Below, in pieces: positions 1-10,738 of a stretch of DNA of 64,000 bases. Below the pieces are notes generated by a model. The model saw only the letters and a list, made by a program, of their open reading frames with translations, searched no databases and had not been told where the DNA came from. Every line of letters begins with the position of its first letter. The first letter of the stretch is position 1. The stretch comes from Nemophila menziesii (taxonomy: Eukaryota; Streptophyta; Magnoliopsida; Boraginales; Hydrophyllaceae). The stretch lies in assembly GCA_029959085.1 (NCBI GenBank), contig JARWIR010000008.1, positions 21,996,001-22,060,000 on the forward strand, given 5' to 3'. Made by a program: the position numbers and the translations under genes.

Positions 1-20
1 GTAAACAGTGTATTTACTCA

Positions 21-1288
21 ACTAAAAATATGGAAAAGGAAAAGCTGTCATAAATCTGAATTTCACCACCTACGACCACAAATAAGCTTATATCTGAATA
101 TCGGTGGGGAATTTGAAGAAACAGTCAAGAGAAAAGTTGGAGATCTTTCCGAGACGATGAATTTAAACTACTCATACGAGTCAAACAGATAAGAACTGAA
201 ACTGTTAGGACCAAAACAAAAACGGACCTGATTTCATATTTTAGGGTTACGAATCTGAGTTGGGCTTGGAGTCCACTACTTAACTTCTCCTTCAAGAAAA
301 CGAATTAGGTCTTCTAAACACCTATAAATACACCCTTATATCACTTTTAAATCATCCTTGCCTCATAGTAATTAGTCCTTAGGTTAATTATCATCAGAAT
401 TATTGTAGAGAGCAAGATGAAGTCTTTTATTATTTCTTTTAGTTTATTTCCTTCAGGTATGAACTAAACTTCCCATAGCTTGGGTTTTGCATCATGTATA
501 ATCTATGAATTCTAATTTATTTCTATCTAAGTTTATTTGGGAATTATATGTTTTAATCTGATATTAGCTTCTTACCTATATATTTGTTTATGTGTTTTGT
601 TTTGATGACTGTTTTCCTTGCGGTACGCAACGTTTAGGATTAACTTAATAGTAGTTAGATGATCGCCTTAGTTGGGTGTCTAATTATTGAAACACCACAT
701 AACTTCTAGTGACGATATTGGTCTTGACAACACTAATTCTAACTAGATAGTCATTAGGGTATAATTTAATCACTATCACCATGTTTGGAAATTGATTGCT
801 TAGGAACCTAGTGGCGTAGGAAAACCCTATTTGAACCAGCCTCGTGGTGTGTCTGTAGCCCCCTTAGTCGCTCTCAAGGTCTAAGGTATGGGAATTTAGA
901 ATCCTAACTAAGTATATAAGAGCTAATTATCTCCCTTATTAACTAGATTTGATAGAAAGAATTAGAAGGATTAGTGCATACTAGCAAAACCTAAGCTATA
1001 CTTCTCATCTCATATTTTTTCATATTTATTTAATCATCTTTAATTTTCCTTATTTTAATAATTAATCTCGAATTATTCCTTCTTATTTTCTGTCCTTTAA
1101 TTAATTGTTTCTTACTCGTTATTTCTGCTCATTCGTTTAACACACTAAGTCCCTGAGAACGAATTCAACTTATCATTAGAACTTGCATACGTCCTGTAAT
1201 ACTTGCAGCACCGTGCTTGTCTAGGGTGAAAGTGCATTGTTTTCTGGCTTATATTTATCTTATTTTTATCACGCCCTAGGCGACACCA
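21..1288 (+). repeat. 5' LTR of gypsy element A (5'-truncated)
   Basis: Aligns almost base for base with 8299-9567 and ends GACACCA, just before the primer site. Homology stops at base 21, so about 270 bp of U3 are gone. A clean TATA box remains at 322-330. Confidence 0.88.
322..330 (+). promoter_or_regulatory. TATA box of the 5' LTR promoter
   Basis: CTATAAATA lies mid-LTR at the expected U3/R position. The same motif occurs in related LTRs here (about 32337 on plus, about 20050 on minus). In element A's own 3' LTR it is degraded to CTTTAAATA near 8602. Confidence 0.6.
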
Positions 1289-1294
1289 AGTTTT

Positions 1295-1311
1295 TTGCGC
1301 CGGTGCCGGGG
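1295..1311 (+). other. Primer-binding site (tRNA-Asp type) of element A
   Basis: The 17 bases differ at two positions from the complement of the plant tRNA-Asp(GUC) 3' end (TGGCGCCGTTGCCGGGG). They begin six bases after the LTR end. Confidence 0.75.
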
Positions 1312-1534
1312 ACTTGTATCTCATTAGCGTGTGGGCTATCTATTTCGAATAGTAGTTTTTAATTAATTTTATTTTTCAGTATTTAGTTTTTATTTTTCCG
1401 GATTTACGCTTGTGGTTTGCTTTAGTCTTTTTCAGGTTTTAACAATAAATCTTTTACCTCCTTTACCGGAGCCCGAGAGGAGCTTCAGACCTTATAACAG
1501 ACGTGTTCGTGAGGAAAGAGCCTTAAGAAGAGCT

Positions 1535-2830
1535 ATGGCGAATCCAATAGATCCACCAATAGATCCACCACTTGTCCCACCTGGACAACAACAACCACCA
1601 CCACTAGGAAGAGGTAACGGGAACAACAATGTCAATCAAATCCGAGTTGAACAAGACCTTCCTGGCTTGAGAGTGCCGTTTCATGTTCAACCGATAGGTT
1701 ACCGTCCTCCGGAGATCCAAAATATCAAATTTAGACCCGATCCGGGTATGCTCAGTCAGTTTCAAAGTTTTGGACTCTACAGTGGTACAACAATTCAAGA
1801 TCCGGTAAGAGCGATGCAGAATTTTATGCAGATTTGTGATGCTTATGTTACTCCAGGCATTACACGTGAGCAACTGTATTGTCATATGTTTTCGTTCTTT
1901 CTGACCGGTAGAGTTGGTGAGTGGCTAGATAGGCAACCACCAGGGACAGTTAATTCATGTACAGAACTTCAAGCCACTTTCTTTAACCGTTTTTATCCGA
2001 AGAGTATGAGACTCAAAGACCAAAGCGAGCTTGCAAAGTTTTGTCAAGAAGATGGAGAAGAAGTAGGAGAAGCATGGACAAGGTTTCAACAGAAGTTATC
2101 TAGATGTCCGCTCCATGGTTATACCCCCTCTCTACAGTTAGCTATATTCTACGAAGGTTTCAACAGAGAAAGTAGATTGAAGGTGGATAACCTTGGGAAA
2201 GGAAATTTCGTATCCATGTACCCTACTGAAGCTACCGAGGTTTTAGAAAATATTATTGAACAAGAAAGGAGTTGGCCATCTTCGCGAGCTCCTATTACAA
2301 AAACCCGAGGTACGCTTCGATTAGACGCAGAAACTTCAAACTCAGCTCAATTATCTGCATTAGAGAATCAAATCAAAGAACTTAAGCTTGAGATGCAGAG
2401 AAATTTAGCCGCAGCAAATGTAGTGCAAGAAGCACAAGGTTGTCCACATTGTGGAGCTATGAATCATACTTGGGAAGAGTGCGATGGAAATCCACAATCT
2501 GTCTATTTCATATCCAACCGAGGAGGTTATCAATCTGGTAATAGGAATCATCCGGGTATGCAATATTCAAATCCACAGGGGGCCGCTAATCGTGGTCATT
2601 ATCAACCGCGTCCCCAGAACAACTCATTCCAACCAAGAGGTCAGTATCAAAATCAATATCAGAATATACCTGCTCCCCCACAACAACCTGTTCAAGATGC
2701 CTATACCGATTCGTTAGCTCAGAAAGCCTTACCACAGTATCCTCAAGAAGGAGCTGTGGATAATCAACAATTAACGAAGTTCATGGATCTTATGACCACT
2801 AATATGCATTCCCAGAGCAAGAAGTTATGA
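1535..2830 (+). CDS. gag polyprotein of gypsy element A (ended by a premature stop)
   Basis: Retrotransposon Gag capsid domain followed by a CCHC zinc knuckle. The capsid portion includes residues such as GEWLDRQPPG, FFNRFYPKSMRLKD and EAWTRFQQKL. The knuckle CPHCGAMNHTWEEC fits C-X2-C-X4-H-X4-C. A Q/P/N-rich tail follows. The first in-frame ATG is at 1535. The open frame runs back to 1412, and the R/E-rich peptide upstream of 1535 is also conserved in element C, so the true start may be further 5'. The TGA at 2828-2830 replaces a GGA codon in element C, so it is a point nonsense mutation and the frame stays open beyond it. Role: virus-like particle formation and RNA packaging. Confidence 0.88.
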   Translation: MANPIDPPIDPPLVPPGQQQPPPLGRGNGNNNVNQIRVEQDLPGLRVPFHVQPIGYRPPEIQNIKFRPDPGMLSQFQSFGLYSGTTIQDPVRAMQNFMQICDAYVTPGITREQLYCHMFSFFLTGRVGEWLDRQPPGTVNSCTELQATFFNRFYPKSMRLKDQSELAKFCQEDGEEVGEAWTRFQQKLSRCPLHGYTPSLQLAIFYEGFNRESRLKVDNLGKGNFVSMYPTEATEVLENIIEQERSWPSSRAPITKTRGTLRLDAETSNSAQLSALENQIKELKLEMQRNLAAANVVQEAQGCPHCGAMNHTWEECDGNPQSVYFISNRGGYQSGNRNHPGMQYSNPQGAANRGHYQPRPQNNSFQPRGQYQNQYQNIPAPPQQPVQDAYTDSLAQKALPQYPQEGAVDNQQLTKFMDLMTTNMHSQSKKL

Positions 2831-3565
2831 GAACAAGAAGCTTCAATTCAGATTTTAGGTACTCAAGTAGAACAGATGAACAAATTCCTGACAAGCATTA
2901 TGGAACAAAAAGAATTGAAGGCTATCGAAGGAGGTGATGACAATGTTGGGTTCGAAGCTTGCCTTGAGATTGAAGAAAAGAAGGAAGTACCACATGCTGC
3001 CGTTAGTGCCGTGGAAGTTCCGAGTACTGAAGAAGAACCAACCAAGTCTAGCCCCATAGACTCTAACTATTATGAGAGTGATGTGGAGGAAGATTCAGAA
3101 AAATCCGAATTTATACAGCTTCTAAAGGATAAGCAAGAAGAGATTAGATCGGTTATGGAATACCAAGCTGAGATGGCTAAAGACAAAGAGGAAGAAGCCT
3201 CAAAGGAGGAACCAAGAGTTGAATTTGAAGTTTCACCTGCTGTGCAAGAAGAGAAAGAAGAAGAGAAGGTGGAATCGCCACCCGTTGTTCAAACAGTGTC
3301 ATCAACTATTCCTGATACAAATCCAAAAGATGACATTGAACTCAAGACATTTGTAGAGACGTACACTCCTGAAAATATCAACGCCCGAATGCTTGAGATT
3401 GCGAAGAAAGGGCTTACACCGCAACAAATTTTTACGCAAGTTATTCCTGAGAAAGAAGCGAGTGTAGAAGCCAAGAGAGAGAACTTGAGAGTCTCAAGAA
3501 GAAGCGAAAGAGAGTTACCATTGAAGCTCAAAGATCCGGGAATTTTAACCTTCTTATTCAAATAA
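2831..3565 (+). pseudogene. gag-protease linker region of element A
   Basis: This continues the gag frame after the TGA and is rich in Glu and Lys. It ends with a conserved stretch containing EIAKKGLTPQQ that is repeated in element C (about 34220). The frame closes at 3565. Relative to element C, one base is missing near 3543, so the protease that should follow in frame is shifted. No domain of known function is visible; this is probably a spacer between nucleocapsid and protease. Confidence 0.7.
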
Positions 3566-3570
3566 ATGGT

Positions 3571-4149
3571 ATGCTCATGGTGAAAGCTATGTACGATGTG
3601 GATTCGGGTGTGAATCTTATGCCTAAGTCCGTGTTCGAGAGACTTGGACTTCAGAGATCAGAGAAAGCTCCAGTAAAGTTTCAGTTTGCGGACAACTCAG
3701 TTACCAAGACATGGGGAACAGTGGAGGACGTTCTAGTCCGAGCAGGTAGTATTGCCATCCTTACTGACTTTGTTATACTTGAGTTTGATGCAGATAAGCA
3801 GGTTTCAATCATACTTGGACGGCCTTTCATGACCACAAGTCAAAGTGTCATCAACTTCCAAGAAGGGACCATTACCCTTCATGCTAAGAACATATCTGAG
3901 ACCTTCTATGTCTTGGGTAAGAAACCAAGGAAGTTAGATCCCATCGTTCCTGTCATCCACAACATTTCACATCACAAAGTCCCTACAGAGAAGATCCATG
4001 TAAAACCTGTGGATACTGAGCCAAGCATTGAGTTTGGGGTTGGCCATGAAGTTCTATGGAAAGCTCACAAACGCGAAAATAGGCCACGAAGTTTGAAAGA
4101 GTCATGGATGGGACCATTTATTGTCACTAAGGTTGTTTCAGCTAGGTGA
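3571..4149 (+). pseudogene. Retropepsin-like protease plus pol C-terminal remnant of element A
   Basis: The N-terminal part has the gypsy aspartic protease fold signature: NLMPKSVFERLGL, then FVILEFDAD and the ILGRPF flap-side motif. The active-site loop, DMGSS in element C, reads DVDSG here, so the catalytic Asp-Xaa-Gly context is altered and activity is unlikely. From about 4030 the peptide (GHEVLWKAHKRENRPRS, KESWMGPFIVTKV) resembles the C-terminal tail of gypsy integrase. RT, RNase H and the integrase core are therefore deleted between the two. The same fused structure occurs in element C. Confidence 0.78.
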
Positions 4150-4474
4150 TAGAAATCCGACCCAAAAAGGGGATCAAGCGCAGATTAGTTGACGTTCATA
4201 GCCTTACTCGTTGTTCGGGAGGCTATATTCGCAAATCTTGATAGAGGTAACGTGTCTAACTTTAAAAGACGTTAAATAAAAGTGTTGTACGGGAGACAAC
4301 CCGCAATTTTTTATGTTTTTATGCTTTTTATGTTTTTAGTTTGTGTTTAGTTTAGTTGTTTTTAGTTGATATTGAATATTTGAGAAAGGTATTAGTGTTT
4401 TTGATGTTTAGGTGTTAGAGAAATTGAGTTTTGGGAGGAAAAACAAAATTTTTGGATATATTCAGATGCCAGCA

Positions 4475-4810
4475 CCGGTATGCCGGCCGTTATGGCCGGT
4501 AAGCCGGCGAGCTGAAAACCCGAGCCCACGGGTAAGGCCACGTGTTTAATGCCGAGAGTTAGCTTTCGAGAGATTTTATCACCGGCATGCCGGTCCGAAG
4601 TCCCGGTAAGCCGGCCAGGCCAAAACCCGTGCCCACGGGTGTCGTCACGTGTGCAAGACAAAATGCCAAGAATTCGAACATCAGCAGCACAAATATGCCG
4701 GTGATATTTCCGGTATGCCGGTCAGAGGAAAAACCCGTGCCCACGTGTCTAGGCCTCGGGTATTTTGATGTAACAAAGAATTCAGCAGCTCCAGCACCGG
4801 CATGCCGGGC
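4475..4810 (+). repeat. GC-rich ~107-bp repeats carrying CCGGYATGCCGG palindromes
   Basis: Four 12-bp palindromes CCGG[T/C]ATGCCGG start at 4475, 4582, 4710 and 4797. A second box, AAACCCGNGCCCACG, recurs near 4516, 4623 and 4731, giving a unit of about 107 bp. The block is much richer in GC than its surroundings and dense in CG and CHG sites. It lies between the pol remnant and the third ORF. Confidence 0.8.
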
Positions 4811-4870
4811 CCTAGTGCCGGTAAGCCAGTCAGCGCCGCTGGAGAGAGAAGAAAGCTTCGTTTTTTAGGT

Positions 4871-4877
4871 TATAAAG
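4871..4877 (+). promoter_or_regulatory. Possible internal TATA box upstream of ORF3
   Basis: TATAAAG follows the GC-rich palindromic repeats. A pyrimidine- and CA-rich leader-like stretch runs from about 4915 to 5277 before the ORF3 ATG. An internal promoter for the env-position ORF is plausible but rests only on this layout. Confidence 0.3.
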
Positions 4878-5277
4878 GAAAGAGGTTGGTATATTCCGAA
4901 TTTTTAATCATTAAGCCTCTCTTTCTTCTCCAAACCTCTCCCAACTCCATTGAAGCTTCATCATACCTTCCCCAAACATCAAAACACTACTCAATCATCA
5001 TAAAAACACATCAAATCTTCTCTCAACATCATTACAAAGGAGATTCAATCACCCAATTCTTACCAAAACACATTAGATTGAAGAATCAAAAGCTTGAATT
5101 TTAAAAATTCATCCTACAATTTCCTAGATCCATACTAATCCATCAAGAATTCATCTTACCCACATAGAGATTCATCATCGATTCACCTTTCCTAAACCAA
5201 TTCAAGCTTGTTCAACCTATAATCAAGAGTTTAAAATTTCAAGAGTTGTTAAAGCTTTGAGTTGGGGGTCAATTGAG

Positions 5278-6454
5278 ATGACTAAAAGAACAGAAACATT
5301 ATCAAACAAGAGGGAGATGAAGAAAAGTAAGGTATTGGGTCAAATTGAGAAGAAATCAAGTAACAAAGGTTCTATTTCCAAAGCTAAGGGTAAAATCGAT
5401 GTTGAAGAAGGAGGTAAGCCGGCTATTCAATGGGAAAAAGGGTTTCACTTTATTCCAAAAAGAAAACACAACCTCTTCCATTAAAAGGTCCTACACCCGA
5501 AGATAAAGAGAAAGCTTCAAAGGCCTTGATAGCTTATGTAGAAAAATCATTAAAGGAACTACCTTTTGCTTATGAGAAAGTATTCGATGAAGAAGTTGGT
5601 ACAAGAGAGTATAAGAGATTCTTGGAGCTTGGTAAAAGATTGGGTTGGTCTACATTCATGTTAAGACGTTCTGATTTATGTCATGAGTTAGTTTTAGAAT
5701 TCTATTTAGGCCTTTTTAGCCGAGATAGTGAAGGTTGTGTTCCGATTAGAGGAAAGTTAGTTCCTTTCACAGTTAAAGAGATTAGAAACCACTTCCAGTT
5801 TAAGAAATTGGTTGGACCATGCAAGTATAGTGAAGCGGTGGCTAAACAAAGAATCTATGATTGGGATTTTCTTTTTGAGCATGTTTTAGACAAGGAGAAA
5901 GTAAAATCACATAAGGGAGAATTGAAGGCACCTTGGCCTTACAAATATCTTCAACCGGATGCTAGAGTTTGGCACAATTTCCTTATTCCTAATGTCTTTG
6001 GAAACGCAAGAATTTTGGATGTGACTAAGAAGAATGCTCTACTTTTGGATTGTATTTTGAGAGGAGGAGAAGTGGATGTGGCACAGTTGATCTTTGAGGA
6101 GGTGATGCGATTTCCGGTCTCTCCTAAATCGGTTTATAATGTTAAATATCCTACTATGATCACGTGTCTTGTGCAAAAAGCGAATGTTATATTGGGTGAA
6201 GAAGAGAAATTCAAATTTAAGAAGAGTACTATTGATAATGCTTGGATCATGAAAGTCTTGAGAGGAGCGGGTTCTACGCAAGTTTCAAAAGAAGAAAAGG
6301 AGCAAAGTTTAAACAAATTCGAAGAAGCTCAAACTTCCTTAGCGATGATGTGGCACAAAACAAATACAATCAAGTGCACATCATGAAACTCCTTGAGCAA
6401 TTAAAGAAAGATCAAGCAAATCCTATCTTGGATATCGATAATGCGAGGCAATAG
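5278..6454 (+). pseudogene. Env-position ORF3 of element A (putative plant transposon protein domain)
   Basis: The ATG at 5278 opens a Lys-rich N-terminus. The reading then shifts near 5440-5480 into the frame carrying the main domain (5490-6340). A second shift near 6345 leads into the natural C-terminus ending at 6452-6454. The main domain resembles the putative plant transposon protein family (Pfam PF20167), found downstream of pol in Athila-type gypsy elements. Visible signatures are the FYLGLFSRDSEGCVPIRGK region, an ARVWHNFLIP block and NALLLDCILRGGEVDV. No signal peptide or clear membrane span is seen, so env-like refers to position only. Both shifts fall near short A/G runs. Confidence 0.65.
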
Positions 6455-8010
6455 CCTCAAGAGTATGTTCTCTTTCTTCCTTACCATTTCTGTAAATATG
6501 TTATCCGCTAATTTTAATTTCTATTTCAAGTCTTTTTCGAGTCGTGGGGACACGACTCATATTTGAGTTGAGGGTGTGGGGATTCATCGTCTCTCATCTC
6601 CATTTTTCTGTTTTTAGGTAGAAATTAAAATTTTTGATACATGGGAATTAGATGTAGAGTGTGTTTTATAGCTTGATAGCATAAGCTCAGGGAATTGATG
6701 ATAGTAAGTAGTATGTTTATGAGCTATTTTATTTTGTATGCTTTGAGTATTTGCAGGAAAACACATATTGATAGTAAAGAAAAGATTAGTAAGCAATGCG
6801 ATAGAAAGTATGTTCGATCTCAGGGAGCCTTGAGTAGTGTGTAGGCCGTGAGATCCAAGCTAGCTGACAAACCCATTTGATGAAAGTTCTAAAGGTAAGA
6901 AAATAAAGAAATTACATGGTGTAGAAAGTGATTAAGGAAGTTCTTTCGTATTGAATCCACTTGAAGCCTTTTTATACCTTCTCACCCTGTTATTTGATTT
7001 AATATGTTATATCCTTCTCAACCCCGTCTAGCCTTTATTAAGCCTTTTTTATTTAGCCACATTATAATCCATATCCCTTTAGATTTTAGGACTTTTCCAT
7101 ATGACCCGCACTCGAATCGCGATGCATAGATAGTTGTTTTAGAGCTTGAGTTTGGGGTGGTGGGTCCACCATTATGGGAATTGTTATTGGGTTGGGATTT
7201 TTTAGCTTATTAACTGTGCTCTGTTATTATATTGATGATGATTCACAGGTTTATATTGTAACCCTTTGCCGGGGTAATAGTGAATGAAAAAGAAGCTACG
7301 AGCTAAAATTATGAAAAGGCATAATTTATGAAAAAAACAGTGTGATATCTCGAACATTGAAAAGAGAGTCATAGCTATACAAAAGAAAAAAATTGATTTG
7401 AAAAGAATATATATTCGGACCGGCAAAGAGGAATTTTTATGTGAACATATTATGCTTTAATTGGGTTATTGGGGATGATGCTTTGTGCATCAAAGAAGTC
7501 ATTGGGTTGAGTGAGAAGCGTTTAATGAGAGTAACTCAAGCTCTAGGACGATTCGTTGATGGCTAGTGAGGAGAGAGCCAAAAGCTCACTCTAAATTATC
7601 CAAATATACTATCATACTGTCCCTAAGCCTAAATTACAACCTTAAAGACCTTTTGATTCTTTGCTATGTAATTGAGAAGTGATTGAGACAATAGAGAGTA
7701 GTTAAATGGATCTTTGAAGACTAGTGAAGTTTGATGAACAATCTATAGCTTCCTTGGTAAACTGAGTAAAGTCCCAATCCTTCTTACATTGCGAAGCTAA
7801 TCTGATCTTGAATTCAAACCGTGTTGACTATAGATACAAGAAGTGTACAGGTATGTAGTTTATGAATATTATTGCATGAAATTTTCTGAGTTATTGCTTT
7901 ATGTCTATTCTATATAATCTGCTATGTTCTTCCCATTGTGTTAAAATTACCTAGGTGTGTATTTAGAGACTTCCCTTTGTTTTTATCTTTATTGTATCGG
8001 GAAAATACAA
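6455..8010 (+). other. Non-coding 3' internal region of element A
   Basis: No ORF with recognisable content. Purine-rich stretches resembling the true polypurine tract (GAGTTGAGGGTGTGGGG near 6565, GAGTTTGGGGTGGTGGG near 7147) are scattered here. GAGTTGGGGGTC also occurs near 5259, before ORF3. Confidence 0.6.
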
Positions 8011-8027
8011 CTTTGAGTTGGGGGTCT
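8011..8027 (+). other. Polypurine tract of element A
   Basis: CTTTGAGTTGGGGGTCT immediately precedes the LTR start TGATGTCTCC at 8028. The reverse complement of nearly the same tract adjoins the minus-strand LTR ending at 63565. Confidence 0.7.
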
Positions 8028-9567
8028 TGATGTCTCCTCATTTGTGATAGATTAATATTAGGATGAGACATCATTTTTAGTGATTTAGAAGTCTTTCTAA
8101 TCGATTTTCTTGAGAAATGTTACACTTTCTTATTTCTAGTCTTGATTTAGTAAATTATTATTTTTAGAGCATATTGGGTTTAATTATTTATTTAGTGTGA
8201 AGCTTTAAAGATAATTATGGAGATTAATTAGAGTCCAAGTCAAAGACTAAGAGATATGGAAAGAGATAAGCATGGAATTTGGAGATAAGGAAAGAAAAGC
8301 TAAAAATATGGAAAAGGAAAAGCTGCCATAAATCTGAATTTCACCACATACGACCACAAATCAGCTTATATCTCAAAATCGGTGGGGAATTTGGAGAAAC
8401 GGTCAAGCGAAAAGTTAGAGATCTTTCCGAGACGATGAATTTCGACTACTCATACGCGTCAAACGGATAAGAATTGAAGCTGTTAGGACCAAAACAAAAA
8501 CGGGTCTGATTTCATATTTTAGGGTTACGAATTTGAGTTGGGCTTGGAGTCCACTACTTACCTTCTCCTTCAAGAAAAAGAATTAGGTCTTCTAAACACC
8601 TTTAAATACACCCTTATATCACTTGTAAATCATTTTTGCCTCATAGTAATTAGTCCTTAGGTTTATTATCATCAGAATTATTGTAGAGAGCAAGATAAAG
8701 TCTTTTATTATTTCTTTTAGTTTATTTCCTTCAGGTATGAACTAAACTTTCCATAGCTTGGGTTTTGCATCACGTATAATCTATGAATTCTAATTTCTTT
8801 CTATCTAAGTTTCTTTGGGAATTATATGTTTTAATCTGATATTAGCTTCTTACCTATATATTTGTTTATATGTTTTGATTTAATGACTATTTTCCTTGCG
8901 GTGCGCAACGTTTAGGATTACCTTAATAGTAGTTAGATGATCGCCTTACCTGGTGTCTAATTATTGAAACACCACATAACGTCTAGTGTCGATATTGGTC
9001 TTGACAACACTAATTCTAACTAGATAGCCATTAGGGTATAATTTAATCACTATCACCATATTTGGAAATTGATTGCTTAGGAACCTAGTGGCATAGGAAA
9101 ACCCTATTTGAACCAGCCTCGTGGTGTGTCCGTAGCCCCCTTAGTCGCTCTCAAGGTCTAAGGCATGGGAATTTAGAATCACAGACTAAGTATCTAAGAG
9201 CTAATTATCTCCCTTATTAACTAGATTTGATAGAAAGAATTAGAAGGATTAGTGCATACTAGCAAAACCTAAGCTATACTTCTCATCTCATGTTTCTTCA
9301 TATTTTATTTTATTGTCTTTAATTTTCCTTAGTTTAATTAATAATCTCGAATTATTCCTTTTTATTTTTAGTCCTTTAATTAATTGCTTCTTACTCGTTA
9401 TTTCTGCTCATTCGTTTAACACACTAAGTCCCTGAGAACGAATTCAACTTATCATTAGAACTTGCATACGTCCTGTAATATTTGCAATACTGTGCTTGTC
9501 TAGGGTGAAAGTGCATTGTTTTCTGGCTTATATTTATCTTATTTTTATCACACCCTAGGCGACACCA
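8028..9567 (+). repeat. 3' LTR of gypsy element A
   Basis: 1540 bp, beginning TGATGTCTCC and ending GACACCA. It matches 21-1288 over its last 1.27 kb. The right edge is sharp, with CACTA transposase sequence (minus strand) starting at 9568. Confidence 0.9.
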
Positions 9568-10098
9568 CATGTCTTTGGCGGTGTTTCTCGAAGCATACAT
9601 TCGACACAATCTTACCGCGATGGAAAAATAACACAGTTTATTATGTGACACTTTCTTCCACTTCTTCAGATCCCACCGAGATTTACCGCATAAGGAACAC
9701 CCATCGAGTTTTTCATTCTCTTTATAATACAATACATACTCATTCAAACAAATATCGATCGAAATGTATCTCATACCCAAACTTTTCAATTTTTTGTTGC
9801 ACTCCTCATATAATGAAGGCAAAGTATGACTTTCAGGCAAAACACGACACAATAGTTGAAGTAGTTCGGTGAAAGAAGTATTCGTCCATTTTTTCTTCAC
9901 TTTGATGTGCATTAACATATCAATGAAATTAAACGAATCCATTGACGTAGAACCGATGTACAACTCACTTTCCATTTACTCTAATAAAGTGTTGAGACTA
10001 CCACGACCTTGTCTTCGAACAGACTCGTCACCCATCTCGATGTCACCGGATTGACCCCCGACATTAAAAGTGTGTCTCAAATCATCAAAAACATTCAT
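9568..10098 (-). pseudogene. TNP2-like CACTA transposase fragment, copy 1
   Basis: The minus-strand peptide contains hallmarks of plant En/Spm TNP2 transposases: FNFIDMLMHIKVKKKW, LPSLYEECNKKLKSLG, the zinc-binding-type GCSLCGKSRW, and a degenerate counterpart of the family's FPL..RLQR segment. A TAA near residue 40 interrupts the frame where copy 2 has a Lys codon. The remainder of the transposase is lost at the LTR junction at 9567. Non-functional. Confidence 0.8.
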
Positions 10099-10409
10099 CC
10101 TTTCTTCATCTACAGTAGGGGTTGGGTTATTCACGTGAAAATATTCTTCATTACCGTGTTTTTGTCCAAATCTCGTAGATAGACAAAACCCATACTTTAA
10201 GTATGTGCTTTAACCTCGTCTATACAAAATTTTTTATTATTCAACACAGTTTAAACGAACAAAAATGTGAGCCGTAATATTCATGTGTTTTTCCAAAAGT
10301 TTAATAAAAATCATCATCCAACAAATATTTTAATGCTAACCAAATCCTTTGATCAAATACACATCTTCTCAATAATTGGATCCACCGTCTATATTAATTC
10401 AAACATGTA

Positions 10410-10663
10410 CTCCCTCCGTTTTAAAATATTTGTCTACTTTATTTTTCAATCATATTAAGAAATATAATAATTACAATACCTATTACAAAATTACACTTCA
10501 TAAAGTGTCTTGATATTTTAAATGTGTATTAGAAATATAAATTTTAATTTTTAATAGGGGTGATAATGGAAAAAATTGGAAAAAATATCTTGAAATGCTA
10601 AGTGGACAAACATTTTGAAACAAAAATGTTAGTAAGTGGACAAACATTTTGAAACAGAGGGAG
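10410..10663. mobile_element. Stowaway MITE 1
   Basis: 254 bp with termini CTCCCTCCGTT and AACAGAGGGAG and a TA duplication (10408-10409, 10664-10665). The paralogous block near 21570 has a single TA and no element, which is a natural empty site. Confidence 0.85.
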
Positions 10664-10682
10664 TAATTATAAACAACTTCGT

Positions 10683-10685
<3 letters not shown>

Positions 10686-10735
<50 letters not shown>
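10686..10735. repeat. (AT)n microsatellite
   Basis: About 25 uninterrupted AT units, absent at the paralogous position of copy 2. Confidence 0.95.

Positions 10736-10738
<3 letters not shown>

Larger units (their letters stand above)
1..9567 (+). mobile_element. Ty3/gypsy LTR retrotransposon A (Athila-like, non-autonomous)
   Basis: Two copies of one LTR (21-1288 and 8028-9567) bracket a tRNA-Asp-type primer site, gag, a protease remnant, a third ORF and a polypurine tract. No reverse transcriptase, RNase H or integrase reading was found between the protease (ends about 3900) and the pol C-terminus-like stretch (about 4030-4149). The element is therefore non-autonomous. The tRNA-Asp primer site and an env-position ORF suggest the Athila/Tat branch. 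Bases 1-20 do not match the other LTR, so the first ~270 bp of the 5' LTR are missing. The LTRs differ by several percent by eye, so it is not recent. The right end lies in a CACTA transposase. Confidence 0.85.

Noticed and set aside
9424..9975. 183-codon minus-strand gene
   Set aside because: A CACTA transposase fragment reading through into LTR sequence; the frame end is accidental.
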